Below are positions 41,048-49,283 of a stretch of DNA of 55,945 nucleotides, piece by piece. This DNA is from Candidatus Peribacteria bacterium (GTDB lineage: Bacteria > Patescibacteriota > Gracilibacteria > Peribacterales > Peribacteraceae): assembly GCA_023245775.1 (NCBI GenBank), contig JAHFJR010000005.1:1-55945 (forward strand), in the 5' to 3' direction. The notes beneath the pieces were generated by a model, which was not told the origin of the DNA, ran no database searches, and saw only the letters and a list, made by a program, of their open reading frames with translations. The position numbers were made by a program, and so were the translations under genes. Every line of letters starts with the position of its first letter. Position 1 is the first letter of the stretch.

Positions 41048-42349
41048 TCACGCAACTTTCTGCGTTCGTGCATCACCACAATACCATTCGACGAGCGTGT
41101 GCATCTTCAGTTCCCACACGATGCGCTCGTACACCCCGCCGCCTGCTTGCAGATCTTCTTCCTTGCAATCGTGACCATGTTCTTTCGCGTGCGTACGTTC
41201 ACGTTCGATTGCCAATTTCAATTCCTCTGCATCCGGTTCGATCTTCTTGTGTTCAGCGAGTTTCTGCATGCCGAAGCGGAGCGTGATACGGTCGTGTGCG
41301 ATCCCTTTCATTTCTTCGATCACGTGCTCCGGTTTCTTGCCTGTGGATTCGAGCCACTTCTCCATGGTCATGTCCTGCTTCTTCAGTCGTTCCTGCAGAT
41401 CCAGAAGCATCTCCTGCACCTCAGCGTCGATGAGTTCCGGAGCGAGTTCGATACTCGTGGCTGCTCGCACATGCGTGTACAGATCTTCCTCACGGCGTTT
41501 CCTCTCTTGGTTCTTCTTCTGATTCGTTAACATCTGCCCCACTTCGATACGAAAGGCCTCCGGTGTGCGATCGGCACCCATGCGAGACGCGATGTACTCG
41601 CCCGTCAGCGCGGGGAGCTTCGTTTCGGCAACGTCACTCACAGCGATCGTCACGCTGAGATGCTTTCCCTGGAGAGCAGGAAGATCGTGCGTCTTCGGGA
41701 AGTCGATCCCGACCGTTTTTTTCTCACCCTTCTTCATACCGAGGAGATGTTTCTCGAGTTCTGGGATCAATTCCTCGCTTCCAATCAGCACGGAGTAACG
41801 ACCCATGGTGAGTTCTTCCATCGTGTTTCCTGCTTGATCTTTGGTTGCTAGACTCATCTTCACGCTGTCCCCCGTTGTGGCCGCACGCTCGACACTCGTC
41901 TCCGTGCGATCGTGCTGCAGCAGTTTTTGGATGAATGTTTCGATCTCCTCTTTCGATGCATCAGCAATACTCTTCTTCTCGATCTTGATCGCATCGGGCT
42001 TCTTCAGTGTCGCTGTCGGTCGTTCGACGAATATCAGAGCAATGGTGAGAGGTTCGAGAGACGTGATGCTCGCCGCAGGGCGTAGAATCGGTTTCGCACC
42101 ACTGACCTTCAGTGCATCGGCCATCACCTGCGGCAGGATGCTTCGTACCAGTTCTTCGTTGATTTGCTCGCTCGTGACATGCTGTCGCACAACATTGGTG
42201 GGAGCCATCCCTTCGCGAAATCCCTTGATCTTTACACGAGAAGCGAGGGATGTCAGTGCCTGCTCCTCAGCCTTTTTTTGCTCTTCAGCAGTCACGATCG
42301 TCGTCGTGCGCACGCGGAACTCCTTCAGTTTCTCGATGGTAGTTTGCAT
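41048..42349 (-). CDS. tig: trigger factor
   Basis: A 433-residue ribosome-associated chaperone and peptidyl-prolyl isomerase. The ribosome-docking signature is VKIKGFREGMAP (GFRxGxxP). A PPIase domain (about 150-235; GDSVKMSLATKDQ, LIGSEELIPELEKHLLGMKKG) and a long C-terminal helical arm follow. I place the start at ATG 42349 (QTTIEKLKEFRV), the family N-terminus. The upstream open frame (to 42481) is encoded by GTGGAAA-type repeats and is not supported. It follows secF on the same strand. Confidence 0.94.
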   Translation of the reverse strand: MQTTIEKLKEFRVRTTTIVTAEEQKKAEEQALTSLASRVKIKGFREGMAPTNVVRQHVTSEQINEELVRSILPQVMADALKVSGAKPILRPAASITSLEPLTIALIFVERPTATLKKPDAIKIEKKSIADASKEEIETFIQKLLQHDRTETSVERAATTGDSVKMSLATKDQAGNTMEELTMGRYSVLIGSEELIPELEKHLLGMKKGEKKTVGIDFPKTHDLPALQGKHLSVTIAVSDVAETKLPALTGEYIASRMGADRTPEAFRIEVGQMLTNQKKNQERKRREEDLYTHVRAATSIELAPELIDAEVQEMLLDLQERLKKQDMTMEKWLESTGKKPEHVIEEMKGIAHDRITLRFGMQKLAEHKKIEPDAEELKLAIERERTHAKEHGHDCKEEDLQAGGGVYERIVWELKMHTLVEWYCGDARTQKVA

Positions 42350-42352
42350 ACA

Positions 42353-42380
42353 AGTGAAAAGTGAAAAGTTGAAAGTGATG
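42353..42380 (+). repeat. AGTGAAA heptamer array 5' of tig
   Basis: AGTGAAA, AGTGAAA, AGTTGAA, AGTGATG. It lies directly upstream of the tig start (minus-strand gene). Confidence 0.75.
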
Positions 42381-42414
42381 GAAGGGAGATCGTGATGGAT
42401 GCGTGCAACGTTGC

Positions 42415-42462
42415 ATTTTCCCCGTCCGACCGCATCCGGGCGGGCACTATCCACTTTCAACC
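42415..42462 (-). repeat. composite GTGGAAA / GC-core repeat
   Basis: Minus strand: AAGTGGATAGTGCCCGCCCG, GATGCGGTCGGACGGGG, AAAAT. It has the same core as 2819-2871 and 4300-4379 and contains the secF stop (42457-42459). Confidence 0.85.
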
Positions 42463-43353
42463 TCTTTTCCGATCGTTCCAATACACCAGCAGCGGCGTTG
42501 CAACGAAGATCGACGAGTACGTGCCGAGGATGATGCCAATGATGAGAGCCAAAACAAACCAGTGGAGTGAATCGCTACCGAGGAAGAGGAGCGAGAAGAG
42601 CATGATCAGTGTCGAGGTCGAGGTGTAGCATGAGCGCTTCCACGCTTGGTTCACGGCTGTGTTTGCAACGATGGCGAAATCCTCCTTACGCTCTTGCACC
42701 TGAAGATTGTCGCGGATTCTGTCGAAGATGATGATGGTGTCATTCACCGAGTAGCCGAGGATCGTGAGCAACGCCGTCACGAAGAGCGTATCGACTTCGA
42801 AGGTCGTGACGTGACTCAGGATGACGAAGATACCGACGGTGACCATGACATCATGCAGGAGAGTCGCCACCGCAACGACGCCGAATTTCCATGGACTGTA
42901 CTTGCGTGGGATCTTCCGAAAGGCGAACGCAAGGTAGACAATGATCCCAAGGGATGCAGCGAGGAGCGCGTACACCGCACGGATCTTCAGTGTCTCGCCG
43001 ACCGTGGGACCAATCGTGGTGTACTGCACCTGTTCAGTCTCTCCAAGCTGCGCACTGATGTGGGTGATGAGTGCCTTATGTGTATCGTCATCGATCCCCT
43101 TCATGCGCACGAGGTAGTCACCGTTCTGCATCTTGTTGACCGTCGGATTCAGCGTGCCCTCCTTGAAGCTCTGCAGAGCAGCCAGCACCGTGGCTGCCGT
43201 TACGCCTTCCGTTTTCATCTTCAGTTCCATCCGCGTGCCTCCTGTGAACTCGATACTCAGACGAGCGCCAGGCTCGAACACCAGTCCGATGCTGATGATC
43301 GTCAGGATGGTCGAGAGAAGGAAGAAGTACTTGGCAGGCTTGAGGAAATCCAT
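42457..43353 (-). CDS. secF: protein translocase subunit SecF
   Basis: A 298-residue six-span membrane protein that, with SecD, uses proton-motive force to aid protein export by SecYEG. N-terminus FLKPAKYFFLLSTILTIISI, periplasmic-type domain with IEFTGGTRMEL, and the RND-like core VATLLHDVMVTVGIF and ILGYSVNDTIIIFDRIRDNL, then NQAWKRSCYTSTSTL. secD is not adjacent. No clear Shine-Dalgarno sequence precedes ATG 43353. The stop lies in a composite repeat shared with the korA region. Confidence 0.95.
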   Translation of the reverse strand: MDFLKPAKYFFLLSTILTIISIGLVFEPGARLSIEFTGGTRMELKMKTEGVTAATVLAALQSFKEGTLNPTVNKMQNGDYLVRMKGIDDDTHKALITHISAQLGETEQVQYTTIGPTVGETLKIRAVYALLAASLGIIVYLAFAFRKIPRKYSPWKFGVVAVATLLHDVMVTVGIFVILSHVTTFEVDTLFVTALLTILGYSVNDTIIIFDRIRDNLQVQERKEDFAIVANTAVNQAWKRSCYTSTSTLIMLFSLLFLGSDSLHWFVLALIIGIILGTYSSIFVATPLLVYWNDRKRG

Positions 43354-43408
43354 AGTGGAGCGAGGGTAGCGGGAAGTGGCGGAGGATTCTAGAGCATCCT
43401 GAGGTTAC

Positions 43409-43436
43409 AAGTGGAAAGTTGAAGGTGGAAAGTGAT
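43409..43436 (+). repeat. AAGTGGA heptamer array 5' of secF
   Basis: AAGTGGA, AAGTTGA, AGGTGGA, AAGTGAT. With the array at 43466-43500 it forms inverted arms in the 130-bp gap upstream of secF. Confidence 0.75.
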
Positions 43437-43465
43437 GCAAAAATGATTCTGGTGAAATGCATGAA

Positions 43466-43500
43466 ACTTTCCACTGTCTACTTTCAACCTTCCGCCTTCC
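43466..43500 (+). repeat. ACTTTCC heptamer array
   Basis: ACTTTCC, ACTGTCT, ACTTTCA, ACCTTCC, GCCTTCC: five heptamers, reverse complement of the AAGTGGA type. It encodes the last residues and the stop of the upstream gene (43484-43486). Confidence 0.82.
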
Positions 43501-44863
43501 ACATGATCGTCACCCTCTCCGCGCTGTCCACTCCCGACCAGTGCATCGTGCGGATGTGCTCATCATCGAGCCATTGCTTGACCCAACTGATGTGATCAGA
43601 GAGGAAGGGAAGATTGCTCTCGACGGTGTGCAGCAGCCATGTCACATCCGCTGCGCCTTCGAGAGAACGAGGGCCGACTCCCTGCAGTGTCGAAAGATGA
43701 TGCATACGCTCGATACCCTCTCTCAAGAGCACGGGGTCTGTGCTCAGCATGAATCGATGACCTTTCGTTGCAATGATCAGGTGAAGACGGCTTCCTGATG
43801 CACCAAACGTGGTGATTCGCCAGTCGCGTATCGATGGATCTTCCTGTAGCAACGGAGCAGAGAGAACGTCGATACGACGATTCTCGCTCGAGAAGATGTG
43901 CGTGCGGATGCGAGAGGAAGTGGTGATACCACGCAGTGCCGAAACCCAATCGACGAGGAGACGTTCACGCGTGGCCTGACCGGAGAGGAGCAGAGCAGTC
44001 CCACTCCCCGCGGGGACAACCACCATGCTCGTTCCCTCCGAGAAGAAGTCACGGCCGATGCGCAGAAGGTCACTCTGACCGATGATGCGCTGGAGTCGCT
44101 CCTTCAGAATGCCTTGCAAGCCCTCGGCAAGTGATGGGTCTCTTGCTGCGAGTGAGAGAGCCAAGGATGTCATAATGGTGTTTGGATCACTACTGGTCAT
44201 GGTCAAGAGCGAAGACCCTGTTTGTGTAGGGGAAGAGAGAAGAGGACGTGTCTCGGTGAAGAGTGTCGGTGCTCGCTTCTCGAGAGTCACCGTCATGCGT
44301 GCGATGTTCCCCGTCATGAGCACGGCTGAGAATGGCGTGAGAGCTGCCTGCAAGAGGGTCGATGAGAGGTGGAATGTTCGAAGATTCAGATAGACCACAT
44401 TCGAAGCATTCTGTGGTGCGTTTCTGAAGAATGGCATTGCCCCGAGCGACGCACCAACCTCTTTGAGTGGTAGAAAGAAATGAGAGTCCTTCCTCGACAC
44501 CAACGTCGTATGGCGTTGATTCTTCATGTGGACGTAGATCGCCCATGTCAACGTACCGCCGCTCTGTGCCAATGCAAACTCATAGGAGACACCCTCGGGC
44601 AGGGCACGACTGTTAGGCAAAGTCGGTATCGCCTCAGGAGGAGTGATGAGAGCGATGGTTCGAACAAATGTTTCCCTCTCCGTAGTCCGGACGAAACTGA
44701 GCGTGCGCGTGGGATCAATCCGATACGCCAAACTCAGTCCCTTCGGACCCACCGATCGGACCAGAAGCATCACAGTCGTGAGGCTGGCGATGGCAAGAAG
44801 CACACCGACGCCTGCAATGATCATCGAACGAGGAGGGTGGGGAAGGTGGGGGTGATCGGACAT
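43484..44863 (-). CDS. membrane-anchored protein of unknown function
   Basis: A 459-residue protein with one N-terminal membrane segment (about 15-37, MIIAGVGVLLAIASLTTVMLLV) and a large domain probably outside the membrane, with alternating beta strands and helices (FVRTIALITPPEA, LYLNLRTF-like segments, HLIIATKGHRFMLSTDP). It loosely resembles large extracytoplasmic proteins of the DUF3352 kind, but I do not claim membership. ATG 44863 lies 7 nt after TACAAT (44871-44876, minus strand). It precedes secF on the same strand. Confidence 0.75.
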   Translation of the reverse strand: MSDHPHLPHPPRSMIIAGVGVLLAIASLTTVMLLVRSVGPKGLSLAYRIDPTRTLSFVRTTERETFVRTIALITPPEAIPTLPNSRALPEGVSYEFALAQSGGTLTWAIYVHMKNQRHTTLVSRKDSHFFLPLKEVGASLGAMPFFRNAPQNASNVVYLNLRTFHLSSTLLQAALTPFSAVLMTGNIARMTVTLEKRAPTLFTETRPLLSSPTQTGSSLLTMTSSDPNTIMTSLALSLAARDPSLAEGLQGILKERLQRIIGQSDLLRIGRDFFSEGTSMVVVPAGSGTALLLSGQATRERLLVDWVSALRGITTSSRIRTHIFSSENRRIDVLSAPLLQEDPSIRDWRITTFGASGSRLHLIIATKGHRFMLSTDPVLLREGIERMHHLSTLQGVGPRSLEGAADVTWLLHTVESNLPFLSDHISWVKQWLDDEHIRTMHWSGVDSAERVTIMWKAEG

Positions 44864-44900
44864 TGCGGGGATTGTAGCAGTAGGAAAATTTTTTTTGATA

Positions 44901-45046
44901 ACAGTCCTCACCTCCCAGCCTCCTCTCCTCACTGCGGTGTGAAGAGGAGGGGGCCTGCGTTATACAAAAAACAGAGCTTCCTTCTCCGGCCCGCAGGCGG
45001 GAGAAGGATCGAGCCTGCCTGCCGGACAGGCAGGGATGAGGACCGT
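44901..45046. repeat. MITE-like element, second copy
   Basis: Ends ACAGTCCTCA and TGAGGACCGT (one mismatch). Inside: hairpin CCTCCTCT.../AGAGGAGG, the shared stretch GGCCTGCGTTATACAAAAAA, hairpin CCTTCTCC.../GGGAGAAGG, and CTGCCTGCCGGACAGGCAG, which here is at the right end while in the copy at 11961 it is at the left. Confidence 0.85.
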
Positions 45047-45142
45047 TCAATATTGGCTTATTTAAGCCATAAAAACACATTTTCCTTGAATAACTTAATT
45101 ATTCAATATAAAACATTATCGAGATTTCTCCACTCCATCTTC

Positions 45143-45170
45143 TTGATCAATTTCTGAAAGCGACTATGAT
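45143..45170 (+). promoter_or_regulatory. sigma70-type promoter (TTGATC-16-TATGAT)
   Basis: TTGATC 45143-45148, 16-nt spacer, TATGAT 45165-45170. The predicted start is near 45177, at the head of a structured region without long credible coding sequence. Confidence 0.6.
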
Positions 45171-45176
45171 GACCAG

Positions 45177-45620
45177 ATTTCTTCAAACGAGAAATCGTTC
45201 ACACAAAAAAGGAGACACATACAAACATGGCCTTCGTCACCTCGATCGCGACGAGGTGACCCCGGCCACCCAAAGATCTTTCACATCACCGCAGTCAGTT
45301 GAGAGGGTGATGCCCACCCTGAATGAGTATCACCCTCTCTGCTCTGTTATGTCGCCTTCGTACGAGGATGAGTGTACGGAGGTGCAACCCCTTCCTCCCC
45401 AGTGTTCTCCCGGAGCTTCTAGCACCGCGTGACGAACCGGTACGGGGACTTCGTTTGGTCACGAGGAGAAACAAGAGACCGAAGCAAGGCAGAGGGTCGG
45501 GGCTCATCTCCCCAGTGAAACTTCCGCACGCAGGCTCAGCGAACGTTTTCTACAATTCATTCGTTGATAGCCGAGGAAGCAACACAAACACAAAAAGGCC
45601 AGCAATGGTCTTTTTGTTTA
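45177..45620 (+). ncRNA. candidate structured non-coding RNA or long attenuator
   Basis: About 440 nt between a promoter and a rho-independent terminator. Hairpins in order: GTCACCTCG/CGAGGTGAC (45236-45260) inside GGCC/GGCC; GAGAGGGTGAT/ATCACCCTCTC (45301-45339), 11 bp perfect; CGTAC/GTACG (45359-45378); CGTGAC/GTCACG (45428-45463). A GGAG at 45211 and a 10-codon frame ATG 45227 to TGA 45259 overlap the first hairpin. I compared it by eye with RNase P, tmRNA and SRP RNA and found none of their conserved cores. The longer frames here have no protein-like composition. It could be a new RNA or a leader whose gene is lost. Confidence 0.45.
45592..45615 (+). terminator. rho-independent terminator of the candidate RNA
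   Basis: AAAAAGGCCA, GCAA, TGGTCTTTTT: 10-bp stem (one wobble) with a T-tract, then GTTTA. Confidence 0.8.
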
Positions 45621-45624
45621 TATT

Positions 45625-45651
45625 CACGAAAGGGACTCCGTCCCTCTCGTG
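45625..45651. repeat. hairpin in the gap after the candidate RNA
   Basis: CACGAAAGGGAC-TCC-GTCCCTCTCGTG, 12 bp with one mismatch, followed by CCCCGCA-GTGAA-TGCGGGG at about 45692-45710. No gene is supported between 45621 and 45802. Confidence 0.7.
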
Positions 45652-45802
45652 GGCTCTCCCTGAAGCGGTTGCGCTCCACCCCGCAGTGAATGCGGGGTTC
45701 GCGCGCTTTCTACGAATTCCAAGCATTCTAGAGAAAACAGAGCGGATCTACTGACCCGTGGAATTTGTGCATTCATATGTTCTTAAGCATCTCAATATTT
45801 CA

Positions 45803-45834
45803 AAAGGACGACAACAGGTGTTGTCGCCCTTTTT
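45803..45834. terminator. bidirectional rho-independent terminator
   Basis: AAAAGG-A-CGACAAC-AGGT-GTTGTCG-C-CCTTTT: 13 bp with one mismatch and T-tracts on both strands. It lies 21 nt after the 53-codon gene (minus strand). Confidence 0.88.
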
Positions 45835-45855
45835 GCTCATCTCGCTGGAGAAGAG

Positions 45856-46017
45856 CTACTTGCCGAGCGACTGAAGTTCGCTTTCAAGTTTTGCGACTTT
45901 CTCCTCGAGAGTCGCAATTTTCTTGTCTTGTCCTTCAACCCTGCTTCGCAAATCAGCGAGGGCTCGATCGACACGGGTTTGTCGTTCATGTTCGTTCTCG
46001 CGGGGGCCGCCTGGCAT
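45856..46017 (-). CDS. small coiled-coil protein (53 residues)
   Basis: MPGGPRENEHERQTR, then VDRALADLRSRVEGQDKK and IATLEEKVAKLESELQSLGK. The last 38 residues have a clear heptad pattern (L, V, I, L, V, L, L), so a short parallel coiled coil is likely, superficially like SlyX. It has a true Shine-Dalgarno sequence (AGGAGAGAGCT before ATG), rare in this window, and a strong terminator 21 nt downstream. It lies after the TPR gene on the same strand. Function unknown. Confidence 0.82.
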   Translation of the reverse strand: MPGGPRENEHERQTRVDRALADLRSRVEGQDKKIATLEEKVAKLESELQSLGK

Positions 46018-46116
46018 AGCTCTCTCCTGTGGAAAAATGAGCGATAATCCGATGCAGCGAAGTTGCTGTATCAGATGATTATATTATACACTAAAATATA
46101 TTTTTGTCTATATATT

Positions 46117-47460
46117 TCACTTCTTCGTCGCACCTTCCGCCTTCTCCATCATCTTCTGCACCTCGAGGGCTCTCGGGTTTCTGGGATCAAGCTTGAGTGC
46201 AGTCGATAGATATTTCTGAGCGTCGTCGGGTAGTCCTGAACCAAAGGCGGCCTTGGCCGCAAGCGAGAGAGTTGAGCTGTCATCTGGCCAACGGACGAGG
46301 GCTTCCTTCGCAATCTGCAATGCGTCCAGCGCATGATTACCGTTTCCTGCCGCGAGATTGACAAAGCGTTCGTACGCACGAAGCTCACTGTCTTTCGCCT
46401 GCGCAAGAATTTTTAATTGTTCCAGTGCGAGATCGGTATTGCCAAGTTCGAGAGCATAATCGGCGAGCAGATCGCGTGCGTCCTTCTCCGGCGTGAACCC
46501 GTTGAGGAGCGCGTACTGCAGGTACGTCACGGCATTCTGTGGATCGCCGAGCGCGGCGTGCGTGCGTGCGAGGAAGTACTGCGTCTCGGCTTTCTCCGGG
46601 TCCAGTGAGTACGCTTGCTCGAGTGAGGTGAGCGCGTCCTTCAGCCGCTCGGAGTTGAATTCGCAGTACCCCTTCACGATCCACGCATCGCGGTATCGTT
46701 CCTGCTTGAGGACGACCGTCGTCAGCATCGGCAGCGCTGTTTCACACTCATTGACCTGCGCAAGCGAACGAGCGAGGAGCGTCTGCAAGTGTACATGTTG
46801 ACCATGGGGGAAGAGGGCAAATTCGTCGAAGGCAGCAAGAATCGTCTTCGCATATGTGCGTACGATCGGATCCGTGCCATTGGCCGCGAGGCTCAGTTCC
46901 TTCTTCGCTCCCTCGATGTCATTCTGCGAGATCGCAGTGAGGCCAAGACCATAGTGAGACTGCGGAGAGTTGGGGAAGCGATTGAAGATGGCAATCGCTC
47001 CACTCGGATTTCCGGTGCGCAGGGACAACATACCTTCGAGGAGCGTGATCTCCTCGCTCCTTGGATACTGCTCCTTCAGGCTCGCAATCGTTTTCTTCGC
47101 GCTGTCGTACTGCCGCCTCTGCAATTGGATGCTCGCGAGTTTCTTGAGTGCCGGTGATCCGCCGCCAGAGCTCACGCTTTTCTCATAGTGATCCTGCGCT
47201 TGCTTCCACTCACCCTTGAGCTCGAAGATCTCACCCTGCCTGAGGTCCATGAGCGCTTGCGATTGGCTCACACTGGGCTGCAACATGTGATTCTTGGTCG
47301 GGAGCATGCGTCGTAGCAGCGTGCTACTTCCCTGCACACCGAACGATGACTCGATCGCCGAGATGGACGAATGGATCTGGTAGAGGAATACGCCGCCTAT
47401 ACCGGCGCTGAGAGCGAGAGCGAGGATGATCGGAACAGCGACGCGCGGAGAAATGATCAT
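46117..47460 (-). CDS. membrane-anchored TPR protein
   Basis: A 447-residue protein with one N-terminal membrane segment (VAVPIILALALSAGIGGVFLY) and about eight to ten tetratricopeptide repeats from about residue 70 (DLRQGEIFELKGEWKQAQDH; AYSLDPEKAETQYFLARTHA; ALKLDPRNPRALEV). TPR arrays are protein-interaction scaffolds, here probably outside the cytoplasmic membrane. The start is ATG 47460; a GTG 6 codons upstream (47478) is possible. A hairpin (47493-47508) lies just upstream. Confidence 0.82.
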   Translation of the reverse strand: MIISPRVAVPIILALALSAGIGGVFLYQIHSSISAIESSFGVQGSSTLLRRMLPTKNHMLQPSVSQSQALMDLRQGEIFELKGEWKQAQDHYEKSVSSGGGSPALKKLASIQLQRRQYDSAKKTIASLKEQYPRSEEITLLEGMLSLRTGNPSGAIAIFNRFPNSPQSHYGLGLTAISQNDIEGAKKELSLAANGTDPIVRTYAKTILAAFDEFALFPHGQHVHLQTLLARSLAQVNECETALPMLTTVVLKQERYRDAWIVKGYCEFNSERLKDALTSLEQAYSLDPEKAETQYFLARTHAALGDPQNAVTYLQYALLNGFTPEKDARDLLADYALELGNTDLALEQLKILAQAKDSELRAYERFVNLAAGNGNHALDALQIAKEALVRWPDDSSTLSLAAKAAFGSGLPDDAQKYLSTALKLDPRNPRALEVQKMMEKAEGATKK

Positions 47461-47492
47461 ACGAAGGAACAATATCACACTCTAGGCGATAC

Positions 47493-47508
47493 GCGGGAAG
47501 CATCCCGC
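47493..47508. repeat. GCGGGA-AGCA-TCCCGC hairpin
   Basis: Identical to the 16-mer at 21555-21570, between the TPR gene and the next upstream gene. Confidence 0.75.
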
Positions 47509-47565
47509 TCCTCATCAAAGAAATGAGTAATGATATCGACAGAAGAGAATGTACCTTTCCTGCCC

Positions 47566-48237
47566 TCAATCGACCGTTGGACTCAGCTCCCCATCTTCAC
47601 TCTTCTTCTTGGTGAGGCGAGCCTTCGGTTTCTTGGTGACTTCTTCCGTAGCAGACTCGATCTCGGCAGCGACGCTCGCCCGTGCGGCGGCTTCGACGAG
47701 ATTCTTCGGAATGATCGCTTCAACACCGCCCCAATTGGCAGCTCCTGATTTCGGCAGCAAGATCGTCACCTGATCGCCAATCTCGGCGCGGTAGAAGGTA
47801 ACCGAAGCGAGCAGCAGTCTGTACGCCTTGCCTTCGGCGAGAACTTTGTACTGACCATCCTCTTGGATGAGTACACCGACCACTGTTTTTCGTTCCACTG
47901 GTGCGATCTGCTTGTAGATGAATTTCCCCTCATCGGTGATGGTGAGTTTCATGCCGTCACCTTCGACGAGCTTACTCTTTGACGCGTAGTTCGCGGGGAT
48001 CGGATACGTCTGACCGAGCGAATCGACCATATTCTGTCCATCGAAGATGCCTTCCACAACTTTTCCAGAGACGGCGCCGTACGAACTCATGCTCATCGAG
48101 CCGGCACGCACGGTGTGCCGCTCACGCGTGGAATCCGAGATACCGGTCATCTCTCTCAGAAGACTGTTAGCGGTTTTGAGAGAACTCATCGCAGAATCGA
48201 CGAGTTCTTGAACGGCGAGGAGATGATCTTCGGACAT
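47566..48237 (-). CDS. conserved-looking protein of unknown function
   Basis: A 223-residue soluble protein: a helical N-terminal segment (LLAVQELVDSAMSSLKTANSLLREM), a central beta-rich part (VVEGIFDGQNMVDSLGQTYPI; YKVLAEGKAYRLLLASVTFY; GDQVTILLPKSGAANWGG) and a basic Lys-rich tail (KKPKARLTKKKSEDGEL). The tail suggests nucleic-acid or ribosome contact, but I recognise no family. It begins 36 nt after the pfkB-family stop on the same strand. Confidence 0.7.
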   Translation of the reverse strand: MSEDHLLAVQELVDSAMSSLKTANSLLREMTGISDSTRERHTVRAGSMSMSSYGAVSGKVVEGIFDGQNMVDSLGQTYPIPANYASKSKLVEGDGMKLTITDEGKFIYKQIAPVERKTVVGVLIQEDGQYKVLAEGKAYRLLLASVTFYRAEIGDQVTILLPKSGAANWGGVEAIIPKNLVEAAARASVAAEIESATEEVTKKPKARLTKKKSEDGELSPTVD

Positions 48238-48273
48238 ACAGAGGTGAGAAGAATGGAGTGTGTGATCTGTTGG

Positions 48274-49275
48274 TTAGGTAACGGTACTGACTTCAAGGAG
48301 GTGCTCATCCAGTCTCTCTGTGATCTGATGTTCTCTGAGCAATCCTGCCTGTGCTCCGATAGCCCCGACAACACTTGCAGCATTCAGTGTACCCGAGATC
48401 ATCATGGTTTGCAACGGATGACCCCGCAGGAGAGCCCAGAGTGCGGCGATTCCGAAGGCGTCGCCGGCTCCGGTGGTATCCACCACCTTCACACTCTGCA
48501 GCACCGGACAATGATAGACGTGCGTACCGTTCGAGGCATGCGTTCCTCGTGCACCATCCGTGATACAGACGTTCGCAACTCCAGCGCCAATGAGCTTCTT
48601 GAGCGCCTCGTTGATATCCTGTGCATTCGTGAAAGTCATCGCTTCCTCCCGATTGAGCAGGAGGAGGTCCGTAGCACGAAGGAGTCTTGCGGCATCGTTT
48701 TCCTGCATCCCAGCATCGATCTGACAGCCACCTGGATTCCACGCGAAGGTGATCTGGGGACATGCGATGATGGCATCGATCATGTCGTTCTGGATCATGC
48801 ACGAAGTTTCGCAGAGGTGGTTCAGATAGACAGCGTCAACATGCTGCATCGCCTCGAGATCGAACGTCGTATCGTGCAAGTGCTCATTGACACCTGCCGT
48901 ATAGAGAATCGTTCGTTCGCCACTTGGAAGCGATAGCACGATAGAGAAACTGCTCGTCTCATGCTCGAGCACCGTTGCAGAAGACACATTCACTTTCTCC
49001 CGTTGCAAATTCTCGAGCAATTGTTCACCCCACTGATCAGATCCGATCACCCCGCAGAAGGAAGCGTCCATGCCCAGACGCGAAAGTCCAACGGAGGTGT
49101 TGCACGCACCTCCTCCGCACGTCTCGATCACGCGATCGACTTCGATCTTTCCGCCGACCTTCAGACACATCATCTGACCATGCTGCTGCAGTGCTTCCTT
49201 CAGTGTCAGGAAGAGATCGTACGTCGCCCCTCCGACCGAGAGCGTGCGCAAGCGTTGAGGGTGTGGGTGTTCCAT
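48274..49275 (-). CDS. PfkB-family sugar or nucleoside kinase
   Basis: A 333-residue ribokinase-like enzyme. Substrate Gly-Gly region VIETCGGGACNTSVGLSRLG, ATP/anion-hole motif KVVDTTGAGDAFGIAALWAL with the catalytic Asp, and DLLLLNREEA. It phosphorylates a sugar or nucleoside; residues do not settle which (adenosine kinase- or fructokinase-like are both possible). ATG 49275 lies 8 nt after the stop of the large surface protein gene, so the two are probably co-transcribed. Confidence 0.88.
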   Translation of the reverse strand: MEHPHPQRLRTLSVGGATYDLFLTLKEALQQHGQMMCLKVGGKIEVDRVIETCGGGACNTSVGLSRLGMDASFCGVIGSDQWGEQLLENLQREKVNVSSATVLEHETSSFSIVLSLPSGERTILYTAGVNEHLHDTTFDLEAMQHVDAVYLNHLCETSCMIQNDMIDAIIACPQITFAWNPGGCQIDAGMQENDAARLLRATDLLLLNREEAMTFTNAQDINEALKKLIGAGVANVCITDGARGTHASNGTHVYHCPVLQSVKVVDTTGAGDAFGIAALWALLRGHPLQTMMISGTLNAASVVGAIGAQAGLLREHQITERLDEHLLEVSTVT

Positions 49276-49283
49276 CTGAGACG

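Noticed and set aside
42349..42481. N-terminal extension of trigger factor
   Set aside because: Encoded by GTGGAAA-type repeats with no homology; the family start is ATG 42349.
45177..45620. RNase P RNA, tmRNA or SRP RNA
   Set aside because: No GAGGAAAGTCC/ACAGAA core, no tRNA-like ends with CCA, no SRP GNAR/AGCAG elements on either strand.
45323..45754. 143-codon forward frame in the 45-kb gap
   Set aside because: It runs through several hairpins and a rho-independent terminator, and its composition is not protein-like.
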